This document shows, in pieces, positions 1 to 8,513 of a DNA stretch of 59,958 nucleotides. The position numbers were made by a program, and so were the translations under genes. The DNA is from Acidobacteriota bacterium (lineage in GTDB: Bacteria; Acidobacteriota; Terriglobia; 2-12-FULL-54-10). The notes beneath the pieces were generated by a model. It worked only from the letters and a program-made list of their open reading frames with translations, did not search any database and had not been told where the DNA came from. Each line of letters starts with the position of its first letter. Within the stretch, counting starts at the first letter, position 1. The stretch covers positions 1 to 59,958 of the forward strand of contig SHUM01000016.1 in NCBI GenBank assembly GCA_009691245.1. The letters run 5' to 3'.

Positions 1-83
1 TGAATGTACTTCTTCACTTGATTCCCAAAATGTAGCTGATAGAGATTCCCGCCGCCGAAATCAATTGGCGTCGAGGGAGCCAT
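1..83 (-). CDS. 5' end of an unidentified protein, cut by the window edge
   Basis: An ATG at 83-81 on the minus strand is preceded by AAGGATA at good ribosome-binding distance and opens 27 codons that run off the left edge. The visible N-terminus begins MAPSTPIDFGGGNLYQLHFG. It has no signal peptide. The fragment is too short to assign to a family. The start context is the main support. Confidence 0.45.
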   Translation of the reverse strand, partial: MAPSTPIDFGGGNLYQLHFGNQVKKYI

Positions 84-424
84 TATCCTTCAGACTGAGC
101 ATTGTGAAACGGAAATGCTGGTTTTAATTTCGCAGGCCCAGTACATATAGGTCCAAACACTACTTTGTCGTGGAATCCCTTTTGCGCTACGCCCCGCAAG
201 TCCTGCCGAATCGGCAGGAACAAACCAGAAATGATCGGCCATATCTTTAAAGAGACCGAGTAGTAGTGGCATTTGACTTGCTATATGGGAGTAAGGGTAA
301 GACGCGAGGGGAGTGAGTTGGCGGGAACACGCGTTCCGCCGGGTGGAGAAATCGGGCGGAGAAATGAAGGAAGTGGAGGGGCGGAGAAGAATTTCCCGCG
401 CCCCAAATTCTGAGTCCAGACTTT
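84..424. other. Intergenic region, no gene recognised
   Basis: About 340 bases between the partial gene at the left edge and the Spy/CpxP-like gene. A 60-codon minus-strand ORF (90-272) has neither a ribosome-binding site nor recognisable content and is not called. The only structured feature is the short perfect dyad at 201-219. Confidence 0.5.
201..219. promoter_or_regulatory. Perfect 9-bp dyad, possible operator or hairpin
   Basis: TCCTGCCGAATCGGCAGGA is a perfect inverted repeat with arms of 9 bp and a single central base. Such tight symmetry suits a dimeric regulator site or a short hairpin. No T-tract follows on either side, so it is not a standard terminator. Function is not known. 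Confidence 0.3.
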
Positions 425-1009
425 TTAGTTTTGCGGAGGTGGACCACCGCGCATCATCATGCCGGGGCCGCCTTGGCCGCCGAACCCCTGGCCGGGGGCC
501 ATGCCCATGAATCCGCCGCGACCGCCGAGGACCGCTGTATCCAGCAAGCCGAACTGCATAAGTGCACCGGCGCTGGGCGCGAGCTTCAAGGCAGCTTCGA
601 TTGCGATAACTTTATCGCGCTGCGTGGCGGTCAGCAGAGCCAGTGAGCCAATGTGGTAGGCCTCGTTCTCCTGCTGGATCATCTGGGTCAGCGCGTCCTG
701 GCGCAGGGTGATGGAGCCGATCTTGACGGGATCGGCGCCGGAGGCCTGCATGATGGCGCGCTTGCTCTGCTCCAGAGTGCGATTCTCGTCGCTGTACTCC
801 TTGAGCTTGGCCTGGTGCGCGTCGCGCAGCTCGGTCATCTCGGCGAACTGACGGTCGCTGAGATCGAGGACAGTCTTAATGGCGTCTTGGATGCGCTGCT
901 GCCCGCGCTGCTGTGGCGCGCCGGTAGGCGGCTGCTGCGCCCAACCCGCGGCGGCCAGCGTCAGCACCAGCGCCAGCGCTGCGGATAAAATGTGTTCTGT
1001 CGCCTTCAT
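425..1009 (-). CDS. Secreted Spy/CpxP-like LTxxQ-motif protein with Met/Gly-rich tail
   Basis: A 194-residue exported protein. The start at 1009 (MKATEHILSAALALVLTL) is preferred over the longer frame because GGGAG lies 8 bases upstream and a signal peptide ending near AQQ begins there. The mature part is highly charged and predicted helical, and contains LTATQ, like the LTxxQ motif of periplasmic Spy/CpxP/ZraP-type proteins. These sense or buffer envelope stress or metals. The last 35 residues are rich in Gly, Met and Pro (GMAPGQGFGGQGG), which could bind metal. Confidence in the family is moderate because the motif is short. Confidence 0.65.
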   Translation of the reverse strand: MKATEHILSAALALVLTLAAAGWAQQPPTGAPQQRGQQRIQDAIKTVLDLSDRQFAEMTELRDAHQAKLKEYSDENRTLEQSKRAIMQASGADPVKIGSITLRQDALTQMIQQENEAYHIGSLALLTATQRDKVIAIEAALKLAPSAGALMQFGLLDTAVLGGRGGFMGMAPGQGFGGQGGPGMMMRGGPPPQN

Positions 1010-1256
1010 GTTATTAGCTCCCATTGGTTCATCAAAATGGACCGGCGGTCGCACGTCCTGGCAACTGAAAACAAGTGGAAACCAGCCGTGTACGTGAACA
1101 TTAGACGCGACCGCCACGCCAACCGTTGCTTGATCGCTCGACTACTACACGATCGGCAAACATAAACATGGCGTGGGCGGACACACGACTACTATCTTCA
1201 TTATGAACCCTATGGCCCATGGAAAGTTGCGGAAAGAGTGAGAATCGCGAGCGCGA

Positions 1257-2066
1257 TCAATCGGCATGGGGGGAGCCGATCAGACGACGGGAGATGGCCT
1301 CGGCCTCCGCGCCCTTGCCCTGCGCGCGGTAGAGGTAAGAGAGCAACATCAGACGCTTGGTAATTTTGGGATGTACCGGGCCGTATTTCTCTTCCACCAA
1401 CGCGAGAGATTTCAAATACAGCGGCTCGGCATCGCTGTAGCGCTTCTGATCCGTAAACAGTCCCGCCAGATTGTTCAGAATGCTGGCCACTTCGCCCTGG
1501 TCAGCCTGGCCCGCTACCTCCGCGGCGGCGACTTCGAGAGCCTGCCGGTAGAACTTCTCGGCGGCGGCGAACTTAGCCTGCGAATGATAGAGTACCGCCA
1601 GCTTGTTCAGCATTCCCGCCGTGCGCGGCAAGGACTCCAGCATAGCCAGCGAATCCTGCTCCGGCAGCAAAATGACCAGTGCGTCGGGACGGCTGACGGA
1701 GGAAAATTGTGAGGAGAGCCAATGCAGAGGGCTGGTGGTAACGGTGAGTTCCTGTTTGCCGCCGGATTTGCCGGAATCAGAGGATGCGTCCAGCGGATCG
1801 CCGGCTTGCTTCAGCACCAGGATGTGGATGTCGTTGCAGGCTTCCACCAGCAACTTGCGAATTAAACCGGTGCCCGCCGCGCCGATGCGGGCGTCGGACA
1901 ACACCAAATCAAAACGCGGGGTTCCCACTTGGCCCGCTTGGCGCAACTGTTGCATGGCGGAGTGCAGGGTGGCGGCCTCGGCGCAACTGTGGCCAGCCAT
2001 CTCCAGCACCAGCGCCAGGCCCTGTCGCTCAACCGGGTGATTACCCAAAACAAGAATCCGCGCCAC
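1257..2066 (-). CDS. Receiver-like domain fused to TPR repeats
   Basis: A 269-residue cytoplasmic protein. The GTG start at 2066 is chosen because GGGGGGAA sits about 6 bases upstream, whereas the longer start at 2084 lacks a site. Residues 1-90 look like a response-regulator receiver (ARILVLGNHPVERQGLAL at the N-terminus, then FDLVLSDARIG with the putative phospho-acceptor Asp). The C-terminal half has Ala-rich TPR units (KFAAAEKFYRQALEVA; RYSDAEPLYLKSLALVEEKYG), the last of the Kinesin-light-chain/TPR_12 type. There is no DNA-binding or enzymatic output domain. It may be a scaffold responding to a histidine kinase, but no kinase is nearby. Confidence 0.6.
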   Translation of the reverse strand: MARILVLGNHPVERQGLALVLEMAGHSCAEAATLHSAMQQLRQAGQVGTPRFDLVLSDARIGAAGTGLIRKLLVEACNDIHILVLKQAGDPLDASSDSGKSGGKQELTVTTSPLHWLSSQFSSVSRPDALVILLPEQDSLAMLESLPRTAGMLNKLAVLYHSQAKFAAAEKFYRQALEVAAAEVAGQADQGEVASILNNLAGLFTDQKRYSDAEPLYLKSLALVEEKYGPVHPKITKRLMLLSYLYRAQGKGAEAEAISRRLIGSPHAD

Positions 2067-2185
2067 GACTGATTCCCCCCACACATTTGCTATGTGAGTC
2101 CAAGATACAAGAGAGATCGATTGAAATTCCTATCACGCCCAGAGGTGGGTAGCGGGTCCGATGAATATTTGGGAGGAAGGCCGTT

Positions 2186-3721
2186 TCAGCGAACGTAGAG
2201 TTTCTTGACGTACTCGGCAACCTCAGCGTTCAGGTCCGCGTAGGACAGCCGCAGCACGGTGCGCAGCGCCGCCTCCAGCGTCTGGCCATCGCGCAGGGCT
2301 TTGAGCAGCTCGGGAATCTGGTGCTCGCCGTATTTTTCGCGGATCATCTCCACGGTGGCCACGGACTGGCCATAGGCGACGATCGCGGTCGCCGAATTAA
2401 AGCGCGTGAAGCCGCCCTCCAGCGCCTGCATGGGCAGTTGCCGCGAGGCGGCGAAGATCCTCGACAGTGAACGGGCGTACTCGCTCGACCCTCTCCCCGA
2501 CTCGGCCTCCGCGATGCCCTCATTCAACCATACCGGGCAGTTTCCCTGGACAAACAGATGGACGAAGGAATGCACTAACTCGTGCTTCAGCACCCGGGAC
2601 AGCTCGGCGGTCATGCTGGTCAAGCCCTGCACGGGGACGCGAATCTTGCCGTCGTTCAGAGCCCCGGCCCAGCTCGGGGCCTGGGTGATGTCCTGGAACT
2701 GCTGGGCGGAATAGAGGATCACCGAGACCGGCTCGCGCGGCGTGAAGTTGAGCGAAATTTCGAGCGCGGTGTAATGTTGCTCCAGGGTCTCCAGCACCTG
2801 CTTGCCAAAGCGCTCCGACTCACCCGTGCCTTCCCACTTCAGCATGAAGTGATAGCTCTCCGCATCGCGTTGACCGCCCTCGACGGCGGCCTCCTTCTCC
2901 ACTTGGTCCATCAACGCGCGCAACTGCGCATCCGGCCTCAGAGCATAAGCCTGCTTCCAATAGTAGTTGGCTTTTTCGGCGCTCTCGGAGTAGTAGGCGG
3001 CGTAGCCCAGATAGGCGAGTATCTCCCACGATTCGGGATGATTGGCCTGCGCCACCAACAGATGCTCGCGCGCCTCGGAGTAGTTGCGACCAAGCAAGTC
3101 GATCTGCGCGGCCAGCAGGAGCGCCGTGCGATCCTGCGAGGAAAATACCAGCGCCTGCTCGGCCAATTTATTGGCCACCGCCGTGCGCCGCTGCCGGACT
3201 TCATACGCCGCCGCCAGCAGGTGCGCGTTCAGCGCGCTCTGGCGCTGCACGTCGCCGCTCCACGCCTCGCGCGCCAGATCGGAGAGCAGTCGCTCATTGA
3301 TGGCGCCATTGAGCAGGATGGTATTGTCATTGCCCGTGGGCAGCCATAGCGTCATCGGCAGTTGGTTAGTTATACGCGGCGATTGCGCATTGCCGAAGGC
3401 GGCGAACGATCTGGGACTGGATGAAGTCGCGCTGGGCCGCGGCGGCAGCGACCCGCCGCGCTCGATACGTTCCACCTGCGTGCGCGGAATGGTAACCGAA
3501 CCGTACGTGCCTTCGTAGGTGATTTTATCGCCCTGCTCGACGATGGATTCGGCCACAATGCGACTACCGTTCTTCAAGACGATGGTGTCGGCCCGGGCGG
3601 GCAGGACCATGAAGACAGGCTCGGCAATCAGAGCCGCCAGCAATAGCAGGGGCACGGCGGAAAGCGAGCTACCCAGCGACACCCCATGTTGCCGCCGGTT
3701 ATTTTGGCATGAATGACGCAA
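2186..3721 (-). CDS. Secreted peptidase MA-like zinc metalloprotease with TPR region
   Basis: A 511-residue protein with an N-terminal membrane or signal segment (AVPLLLLAALIAEPVFMVLP) ending near residue 44. Next comes a small SH3-like segment (TIVLKNGSRIVAESIVEQGD) common in acidobacterial secreted proteins. A TPR-like helical region covers about residues 160-275. The C-terminal catalytic part carries H380-E381-L-V-H384, with a candidate third zinc ligand in WLNEG at E401, as in gluzincin peptidase-MA-like proteins. The substrate is unknown. Loss of signal from the longer N-terminus cannot be excluded, because the start ATG has no strong ribosome-binding site. Confidence 0.65.
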   Translation of the reverse strand: MRHSCQNNRRQHGVSLGSSLSAVPLLLLAALIAEPVFMVLPARADTIVLKNGSRIVAESIVEQGDKITYEGTYGSVTIPRTQVERIERGGSLPPRPSATSSSPRSFAAFGNAQSPRITNQLPMTLWLPTGNDNTILLNGAINERLLSDLAREAWSGDVQRQSALNAHLLAAAYEVRQRRTAVANKLAEQALVFSSQDRTALLLAAQIDLLGRNYSEAREHLLVAQANHPESWEILAYLGYAAYYSESAEKANYYWKQAYALRPDAQLRALMDQVEKEAAVEGGQRDAESYHFMLKWEGTGESERFGKQVLETLEQHYTALEISLNFTPREPVSVILYSAQQFQDITQAPSWAGALNDGKIRVPVQGLTSMTAELSRVLKHELVHSFVHLFVQGNCPVWLNEGIAEAESGRGSSEYARSLSRIFAASRQLPMQALEGGFTRFNSATAIVAYGQSVATVEMIREKYGEHQIPELLKALRDGQTLEAALRTVLRLSYADLNAEVAEYVKKLYVR

Positions 3722-3874
3722 GCGCGGAAGCCCCTCTCCCTGACCCTCAATCCCTGATGAGAATCAGGACGATCGCTCTACAGAAAGCATACCCCAATCT
3801 CCTCACCTCGCGAGGAAGAATCGGCTCCTGTGAACCGCGTCGGTAACGGCATCTGTCCGCTGACTGTTTGGTCC

Positions 3875-3902
3875 TTGACATCGCCGGGGAAAGCACGATA
3901 AT
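3875..3902 (+). promoter_or_regulatory. Sigma-70-type promoter upstream of the Oar-like receptor
   Basis: TTGACA at 3875-3880 and GATAAT at 3897-3902 are separated by 16 bases, close to the housekeeping consensus, about 200 bases before the receptor start. It is the only clear signal in the 3722-4103 intergenic stretch. The rest of that stretch shows no gene or repeat. Confidence 0.5.
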
Positions 3903-4103
3903 GGGCGCGAGAAGTCATATTGTGTTGGGTCAGTAATTATCAGGAATCGCAAGGAGATGGGAGCAGGTTAGTCGGCGCGCTGCCGCTTTTCCCGCCCATA
4001 AGTACTCTCCTTCCAGCCATGTCCCTAGCGAGTTAAGCGAGAGTCAGGCGCGAGTTATTTAAGAATGCGAATTGAGTTCCGTACCGCTCCCAAAGGAGGG
4101 AAT

Positions 4104-7100
4104 ATGCGTCATCGGATTAACGTACTTCGGGTGATTAACGTACTTCGGCGCGGTGCATCAGCCTTGCTGCTGACGGCTTTGGCCACAGCACTGTTTTCCA
4201 TGTCGCCCGCCTATAGCCAGTCCACCACGGCGAACGTTCTCGGCGTGGTGACGGATGATTCCGGCGCCGTGGTGCCCGGCGCGAACGTGGTGGCGACCAA
4301 CACCCAGACCGGCGCCTCGCGCGCCGCCGTCACCGACACCGCGGGACGCTATCGCCTGCCGGGCTTGCAAGTGGGCGAATATAGAGTGGACGCCTCCTTC
4401 GCCGGCTTCAAGACCGTTACGCGCAGCGGCATCACCTTGGTCATCGGCCAGGACGCGGTGGTGGACATCGCCCTGCAAGTGGGCGCGGTTACCGAGATGG
4501 TGGAAGTAACCGGTGAAGTCCCTCTGCTGGAGACCACGACAGCGGTACTCGGCAGCGTGGTCGAGCAGAAACAGATTCTCGAGTTGCCGCTCAACGGGCG
4601 CAGCTTCACCGAACTGGCCACCTTGCAGGCCGGCGCGGTGGTCTCGCAGACCGGCGGCGTCAGCGTCTCGCAGGGCTATGGTTCAAAGATCAGCATCGGC
4701 GGCGGACGATTCACGTCGAACCTCTTTATGCTGGACGGCACGGTGTTGAATGACAGCTACAACTCGGCTGGCTCGGCCGCGGGCGGCGTGGTCTCCGGCG
4801 TCGAGGCCATTCGCGAATTCAAGGTGATCACCAACGCCTACAGCGCCGAGTACGGCCAGCACACCGGAGGCGTGATCAATGCCATCTCGAAGAGCGGCAC
4901 GAACAACTTTCACGGCTCGGTGTACGACTTCCTCCGCAACGACAATCTCGACGCGCCGCGCTGGGAAGACAACGCCTTCAACCGCGGCGAGAAGCCGGAG
5001 TTCCGCCGCAATCAGTTCGGCGCAGCCATCGGCGGACCGATCAAGCATGACCAGACTTTCTTTTTTGCCAACTATGAGGGACTGCGCTCCAACCTCGGCA
5101 ACATCTCCATTGTCGGCGTGCCCGATGCTCAGGCCCGGGCAGGCATTTTTAACGGCCAGAATTATGCTGGTACGGCGGGCTTCGCGGTGGTCAAGCCGTT
5201 GATTGATAAGCTGTGGCCGTTGCCTCCGGGAACCGGGCGTCCAGCGGCAGCCGGCGTGGTGGAATTTACACGCGTGGAAGATCAACCCTCCGAGCAGAAT
5301 TACCTGACCGGCCGCGTGGATCACAAGCTGTCCGACAACGACTCCATCTTTGGCCGCTACACGGTTGACCGCGGCAGCACGCAGCCGTATGCCAGCATGA
5401 ACGCCTTCTTCAACCAGTCCACGAGAAATCAATTCGTAACTTTCCAGTACGACAAGGTGGTCTCGCCCACGGTTCTAAACACCGTGAATCTCGGCTACAC
5501 GCGCGCCCACACGGCCAGTCTTGGATTGATTGCGCCGGGCTTTGATCGCGTCAGCTTTACTGATTCCCCGTTCGGCATCGGCGTGGTTACTGTGGCCGGC
5601 GGCGTCCGCTCCACCGGCAGCGGCAACAGCGATCCGCGCACCTTCATTCTGAACAATTATCAGGTGAAGGACGACCTGAGCTGGTCGCACGGCAGCCACT
5701 CGATGAAAGTTGGATTCAGCGTCTCGCGGCTGGTGCACAATGACAATGCGCCGCGCCAGCCCTCCGGACAGTTTGATTTCCCCAACATGTCCGCGTTGCT
5801 GCGCAATGAGCCCAGTAACGCGCTGATCACTTTTAACGAAGACGCTTCGCGCTACATCCGCCAGAATGTCCTCGGCGCGTACTTCCAGGATGATATGCAG
5901 TTGAGTCCCACGCTGATGCTGAATACCGGCGTCCGCTGGGAGGCCTTCAGCCTGCCCCGCGAGCTTCGTGGCAAAGGGCACATCGCGCTGGAAGACAATT
6001 TCTACGCGCTGAATGCCGCCGGCACAAACGCTTTCGGACCGAGTGACATCGCCATCCAGAATTCGAACTTCACCTCCAACCCGTCGCTGAACAGCTTTTC
6101 GCCGCGCATCGGCCTGGCCTGGACACCCGGCAACGGCAAGACCACTTTCCGCGCCGGCACCGGCTTCTTCTTCGAGCCGCTGGTTTACTGGACCTATCGC
6201 ATCACCATCCTGACCACCGCGCCTCTGGCCATCGAGAACCGCTTCCAGGATACCGACAGCACCAACGCCACCACTCCGGCGCTGGGCGGCGGCGCGGCGC
6301 TGATCGATTTCCCCAACGCCTACTTCTCGCAGAGGGCCGCCATTCAAGGCTCGTTGGCCGAACCGCGCTACGAATCCATTGACCCGACGCCGAATCATCC
6401 CTATTCCATCAAGTACAGCTTTGACATTCAGCATCAGTTGAGCAACTCGTTCCTGCTGCGCGTCGGCTATTCGGGCACGCACGGAGTGCATCAGGGCATC
6501 GTCTATGAGAACAACGGACGCCGCCCCGACATTCGCAATGACGGCGTACTGTCCTTCGTGGGCGCCAACGCCAATCAGAACACGCGCTTTGGACGTTCGC
6601 GCCATCGCGAGTTTTTCGGCAATCAGTTTTACAATTCGCTGCGTCTGGAAACCGAGCAGCGCGTGACCCGCGGCCTGCAATTCCGCATGGCTTACACCTG
6701 GGCGAAGAACATTGACGACGGCACGTCCATCACCGGCGGCACCGATTTTGACAGCGACGGCGCAGCGCGTTATTGGACGCTGCGCGAGCGCGGCCCCTCC
6801 GCGCTGGATACGCGCCATGCTTTCACCTTCAACTCTGTGTATCAACTGCCTGGTGAGAATGTAGGAGGCGTGGCGGGCAAAGTACTTGGCGGATGGAGCC
6901 TCAGCGGACTGATGCGCCTGTCCTCGGGCCAGCCTATTACTCCGGTGATGGGATTTGACCGCTCACGCACCGTGGTGGGCACGCGCTACCCCAGCCTCGC
7001 TTCAAGCGCCGACAACAATCCCACCAGCGGGACTTCGGCTGGCTGCGGCATCATCGCCCCCGGCACCACGCTGGGCACGCCGGACCGTTGGTTTGATCCG

Positions 7101-7421
7101 TGCGCCTTCGCAATGCCTGCCAACGGCTTCCTCGGCAACCTGGGTCGCAATACGGTTTCCGGTCCGGGAATCGCCACGGTGGATTTGGGCCTGTCGAAAA
7201 ACTTCAAGCTGGCCATGCTCGGCGAATCAGGCGGCCTGAATTTCCGCGGCGAATTTTTCAACGTCCTGAATCGGCCCAACTTCGATACCCCGGGGGTGAG
7301 CCTGTACAACTCCGTCGGCGCCACTGTGAACGTGCCCTCGATTCTGCCCAATGCCGCGCGCGTAACCGGCACGGCCACCTCGGCGCGGCAGGTGCAGTTG
7401 GCGCTCAAGCTGGTCTTCTAA
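4104..7421 (+). CDS. Oar-like TonB-dependent outer-membrane receptor
   Basis: A 1105-residue outer-membrane protein. The start at 4104 follows a near-perfect AAAGGAGG site 5 bases upstream; the in-frame ATG at 4065 lacks one. A signal peptide (ALLLTALATALFSMSPAYS) is followed by a carboxypeptidase-regulatory-like Ig-fold domain (about residues 35-115; GVVTDDSGAVVPGANVVATN). Then comes a plug domain with LPLNGRSFTELATLQAGAV and a conserved AYSAEYGQHTGGVINAISK segment. The remainder is a 22-strand-type barrel ending in QLALKLVF, a C-terminal aromatic signature for BAM insertion. Acidobacteria have dozens of such paralogues, thought to import oligosaccharides or other large substrates. The actual ligand cannot be told. 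It is a single-gene unit with its own promoter and terminator. Confidence 0.9.
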   Translation: MRHRINVLRVINVLRRGASALLLTALATALFSMSPAYSQSTTANVLGVVTDDSGAVVPGANVVATNTQTGASRAAVTDTAGRYRLPGLQVGEYRVDASFAGFKTVTRSGITLVIGQDAVVDIALQVGAVTEMVEVTGEVPLLETTTAVLGSVVEQKQILELPLNGRSFTELATLQAGAVVSQTGGVSVSQGYGSKISIGGGRFTSNLFMLDGTVLNDSYNSAGSAAGGVVSGVEAIREFKVITNAYSAEYGQHTGGVINAISKSGTNNFHGSVYDFLRNDNLDAPRWEDNAFNRGEKPEFRRNQFGAAIGGPIKHDQTFFFANYEGLRSNLGNISIVGVPDAQARAGIFNGQNYAGTAGFAVVKPLIDKLWPLPPGTGRPAAAGVVEFTRVEDQPSEQNYLTGRVDHKLSDNDSIFGRYTVDRGSTQPYASMNAFFNQSTRNQFVTFQYDKVVSPTVLNTVNLGYTRAHTASLGLIAPGFDRVSFTDSPFGIGVVTVAGGVRSTGSGNSDPRTFILNNYQVKDDLSWSHGSHSMKVGFSVSRLVHNDNAPRQPSGQFDFPNMSALLRNEPSNALITFNEDASRYIRQNVLGAYFQDDMQLSPTLMLNTGVRWEAFSLPRELRGKGHIALEDNFYALNAAGTNAFGPSDIAIQNSNFTSNPSLNSFSPRIGLAWTPGNGKTTFRAGTGFFFEPLVYWTYRITILTTAPLAIENRFQDTDSTNATTPALGGGAALIDFPNAYFSQRAAIQGSLAEPRYESIDPTPNHPYSIKYSFDIQHQLSNSFLLRVGYSGTHGVHQGIVYENNGRRPDIRNDGVLSFVGANANQNTRFGRSRHREFFGNQFYNSLRLETEQRVTRGLQFRMAYTWAKNIDDGTSITGGTDFDSDGAARYWTLRERGPSALDTRHAFTFNSVYQLPGENVGGVAGKVLGGWSLSGLMRLSSGQPITPVMGFDRSRTVVGTRYPSLASSADNNPTSGTSAGCGIIAPGTTLGTPDRWFDPCAFAMPANGFLGNLGRNTVSGPGIATVDLGLSKNFKLAMLGESGGLNFRGEFFNVLNRPNFDTPGVSLYNSVGATVNVPSILPNAARVTGTATSARQVQLALKLVF

Positions 7422-7440
7422 CTGAACTCACCAACCAACC

Positions 7441-7485
7441 AAGAAGGCTCCCGACAACGGGAGCCTTCTTGCATTTTGTTTTGCT
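7441..7485 (+). terminator. Rho-independent terminator after the Oar-like receptor
   Basis: A perfect 13-bp stem (AAGAAGGCTCCCG with its complement) closes a 4-base ACAA loop at 7454-7457. A T-rich tail (GCATTTTGTTTTGCTTTTG) follows. It begins 20 bases after the receptor stop codon. Confidence 0.9.
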
Positions 7486-7494
7486 TTTGTTGTG

Positions 7495-7650
7495 ATCCGA
7501 GCCGCGACAGTCATGGAGCGTCCACCATGCGGATGAACGCGCCCAGGTTGGTATCGCCGGAATGCAATATTGCGATTGGGCTTATCGTGAACGCCGACAT
7601 TGTCGCGTTATCGAGCATGGTGGTCGCTCCATGACTGTCGCGGCTCGGAT
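7495..7650. repeat. MITE-like palindromic element, copy 1 (ATCCGAGCCGCGACAGT family)
   Basis: A 156-bp element bounded by 36-bp inverted arms (7495-7530 and 7615-7650) that differ at one base. The arms begin ATCCGAGCCGCGACAGT. The interior (about 85 bp) has no ORF of note. The same arms with a different interior occur at 36783-36900. It sits between the receptor terminator and the 3' end of the DNA glycosylase gene. Confidence 0.8.
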
Positions 7651-7654
7651 TAAA

Positions 7655-8323
7655 TTAACTCGCGCCGTTGTCGACGCTGGCCCACAGGTACCACGAAGCG
7701 ATGGAACGATACGGCTGCCAGCGCAGGCCGTGCCGCGCGACGGTGCTGAAGGCGGGCAGGGATTTGTATCCGTAGGCGCGCTGCACGGCTTTGCGGATGG
7801 CCAGATCGCCGGTCGAGAGCACGTCGGGGCGACCGAGCGTGAAGATCAGGAACATCTCGGAGGTCCAGCGGCCGATGCCCTTTACTTGGGTGAGATGCGT
7901 GATCACTTCCGCGTCCGCCATGCGCGAGACGCGGCGCAGCGGAAAGGAGCCGTCCTCCACGCGCTCGGCCAGATCGCGGATGTAGGATATTTTCTGACGC
8001 GACAGTCCCACCGCTCGCATCCGTTCTAAAGGCATGGCCAGAATCTGCTGTGTAGTGGGAAATCGGTGTGAGGGAAACAGTTCGCGGAAACGGCGCAGGA
8101 TGGTTCCGGCGGCCTTGCCGCTCAATTGTTGATAGATGATGGCCTCAACCAGCGCGCGAAAGTAGTGGCTGCGCCCGGGCTTTCCGCTCTGAGTGAGGCC
8201 GAGCTGGCAGGGGCCGATCCTGGCGATCAGCCCCGCCATGACTTTGTCAGCGCGCGATAGCTCCGTGACGGCTTCGTCGAGCAGGCCTTCCATCCGAATG
8301 TTGCGCCGCGTGTCGAAGATCAT
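7655..8323 (-). CDS. DNA-3-methyladenine glycosylase II family (AlkA-like, HhH-GPD)
   Basis: A 222-residue base-excision repair enzyme that removes alkylated purines from DNA. The helix-hairpin-helix is VKGIGRWTSEMFLIF (about residues 147-161). The catalytic Asp is D173 in STGDLAIRKAV, the usual 20 or so residues after the hairpin. YFRALVEAIIYQQLSGKAA matches the conserved N-terminal helices. An in-frame extension to 8503 consists of translated repeat sequence and is not coding; the ATG at 8323 is taken as the start, although its ribosome-binding site is weak. It lacks the N-terminal TBP-like domain of E. coli AlkA and so resembles the shorter bacterial form. Confidence 0.85.
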   Translation of the reverse strand: MIFDTRRNIRMEGLLDEAVTELSRADKVMAGLIARIGPCQLGLTQSGKPGRSHYFRALVEAIIYQQLSGKAAGTILRRFRELFPSHRFPTTQQILAMPLERMRAVGLSRQKISYIRDLAERVEDGSFPLRRVSRMADAEVITHLTQVKGIGRWTSEMFLIFTLGRPDVLSTGDLAIRKAVQRAYGYKSLPAFSTVARHGLRWQPYRSIASWYLWASVDNGAS

Positions 8324-8331
8324 ATTCGTGA

Positions 8332-8513
8332 CAGAGCCGCGTGACAGTGCCGCGCGCGTCAGCAAGCGGGCCAATGGAAAAACCAAACCCCGGCCGCGAT
8401 GCTTTCTACACGCACGAACAGAACAGCAGATCGTAATCCAACCGTCCTCGTCCGGGGCGGTGTGTTCCGTCGGCCCGCTCGCTGACGCGCGCGGCACTGT
8501 CACGCGGCACTGT
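8332..8513. repeat. Palindromic interspersed element, full copy (GACAGTGCCGCGCGCGTCAG family)
   Basis: Inverted arms of about 40 bp at 8341-8379 and 8471-8513 share the core CCGCGCGCGTCAGCAAGCGG (one arm has CTCGC in place of CTTGC). The central region is about 90 bp. The right end touches the stop codon of the matrixin gene. A second full copy lies at 49312-49497, single arms at 53657-53706 and 57967-58013, and a divergent copy at 43768-43876. It lies immediately upstream of the DNA glycosylase start. Confidence 0.8.

Noticed and set aside
90-272. 60-codon minus-strand ORF near the left edge
   Set aside because: No start signal, odd Trp/Cys-rich composition and no recognisable motif.
5475-6845. 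456-codon minus-strand ORF opposite the Oar-like receptor
   Set aside because: Shadow of the receptor frame; composition is that of reverse-read GC-rich codons.
8324-8503. 60-residue N-terminal extension of the DNA glycosylase
   Set aside because: The extension is translated palindromic repeat; the same peptide (LARLLTRAALSRG) appears wherever that repeat is crossed by an ORF.
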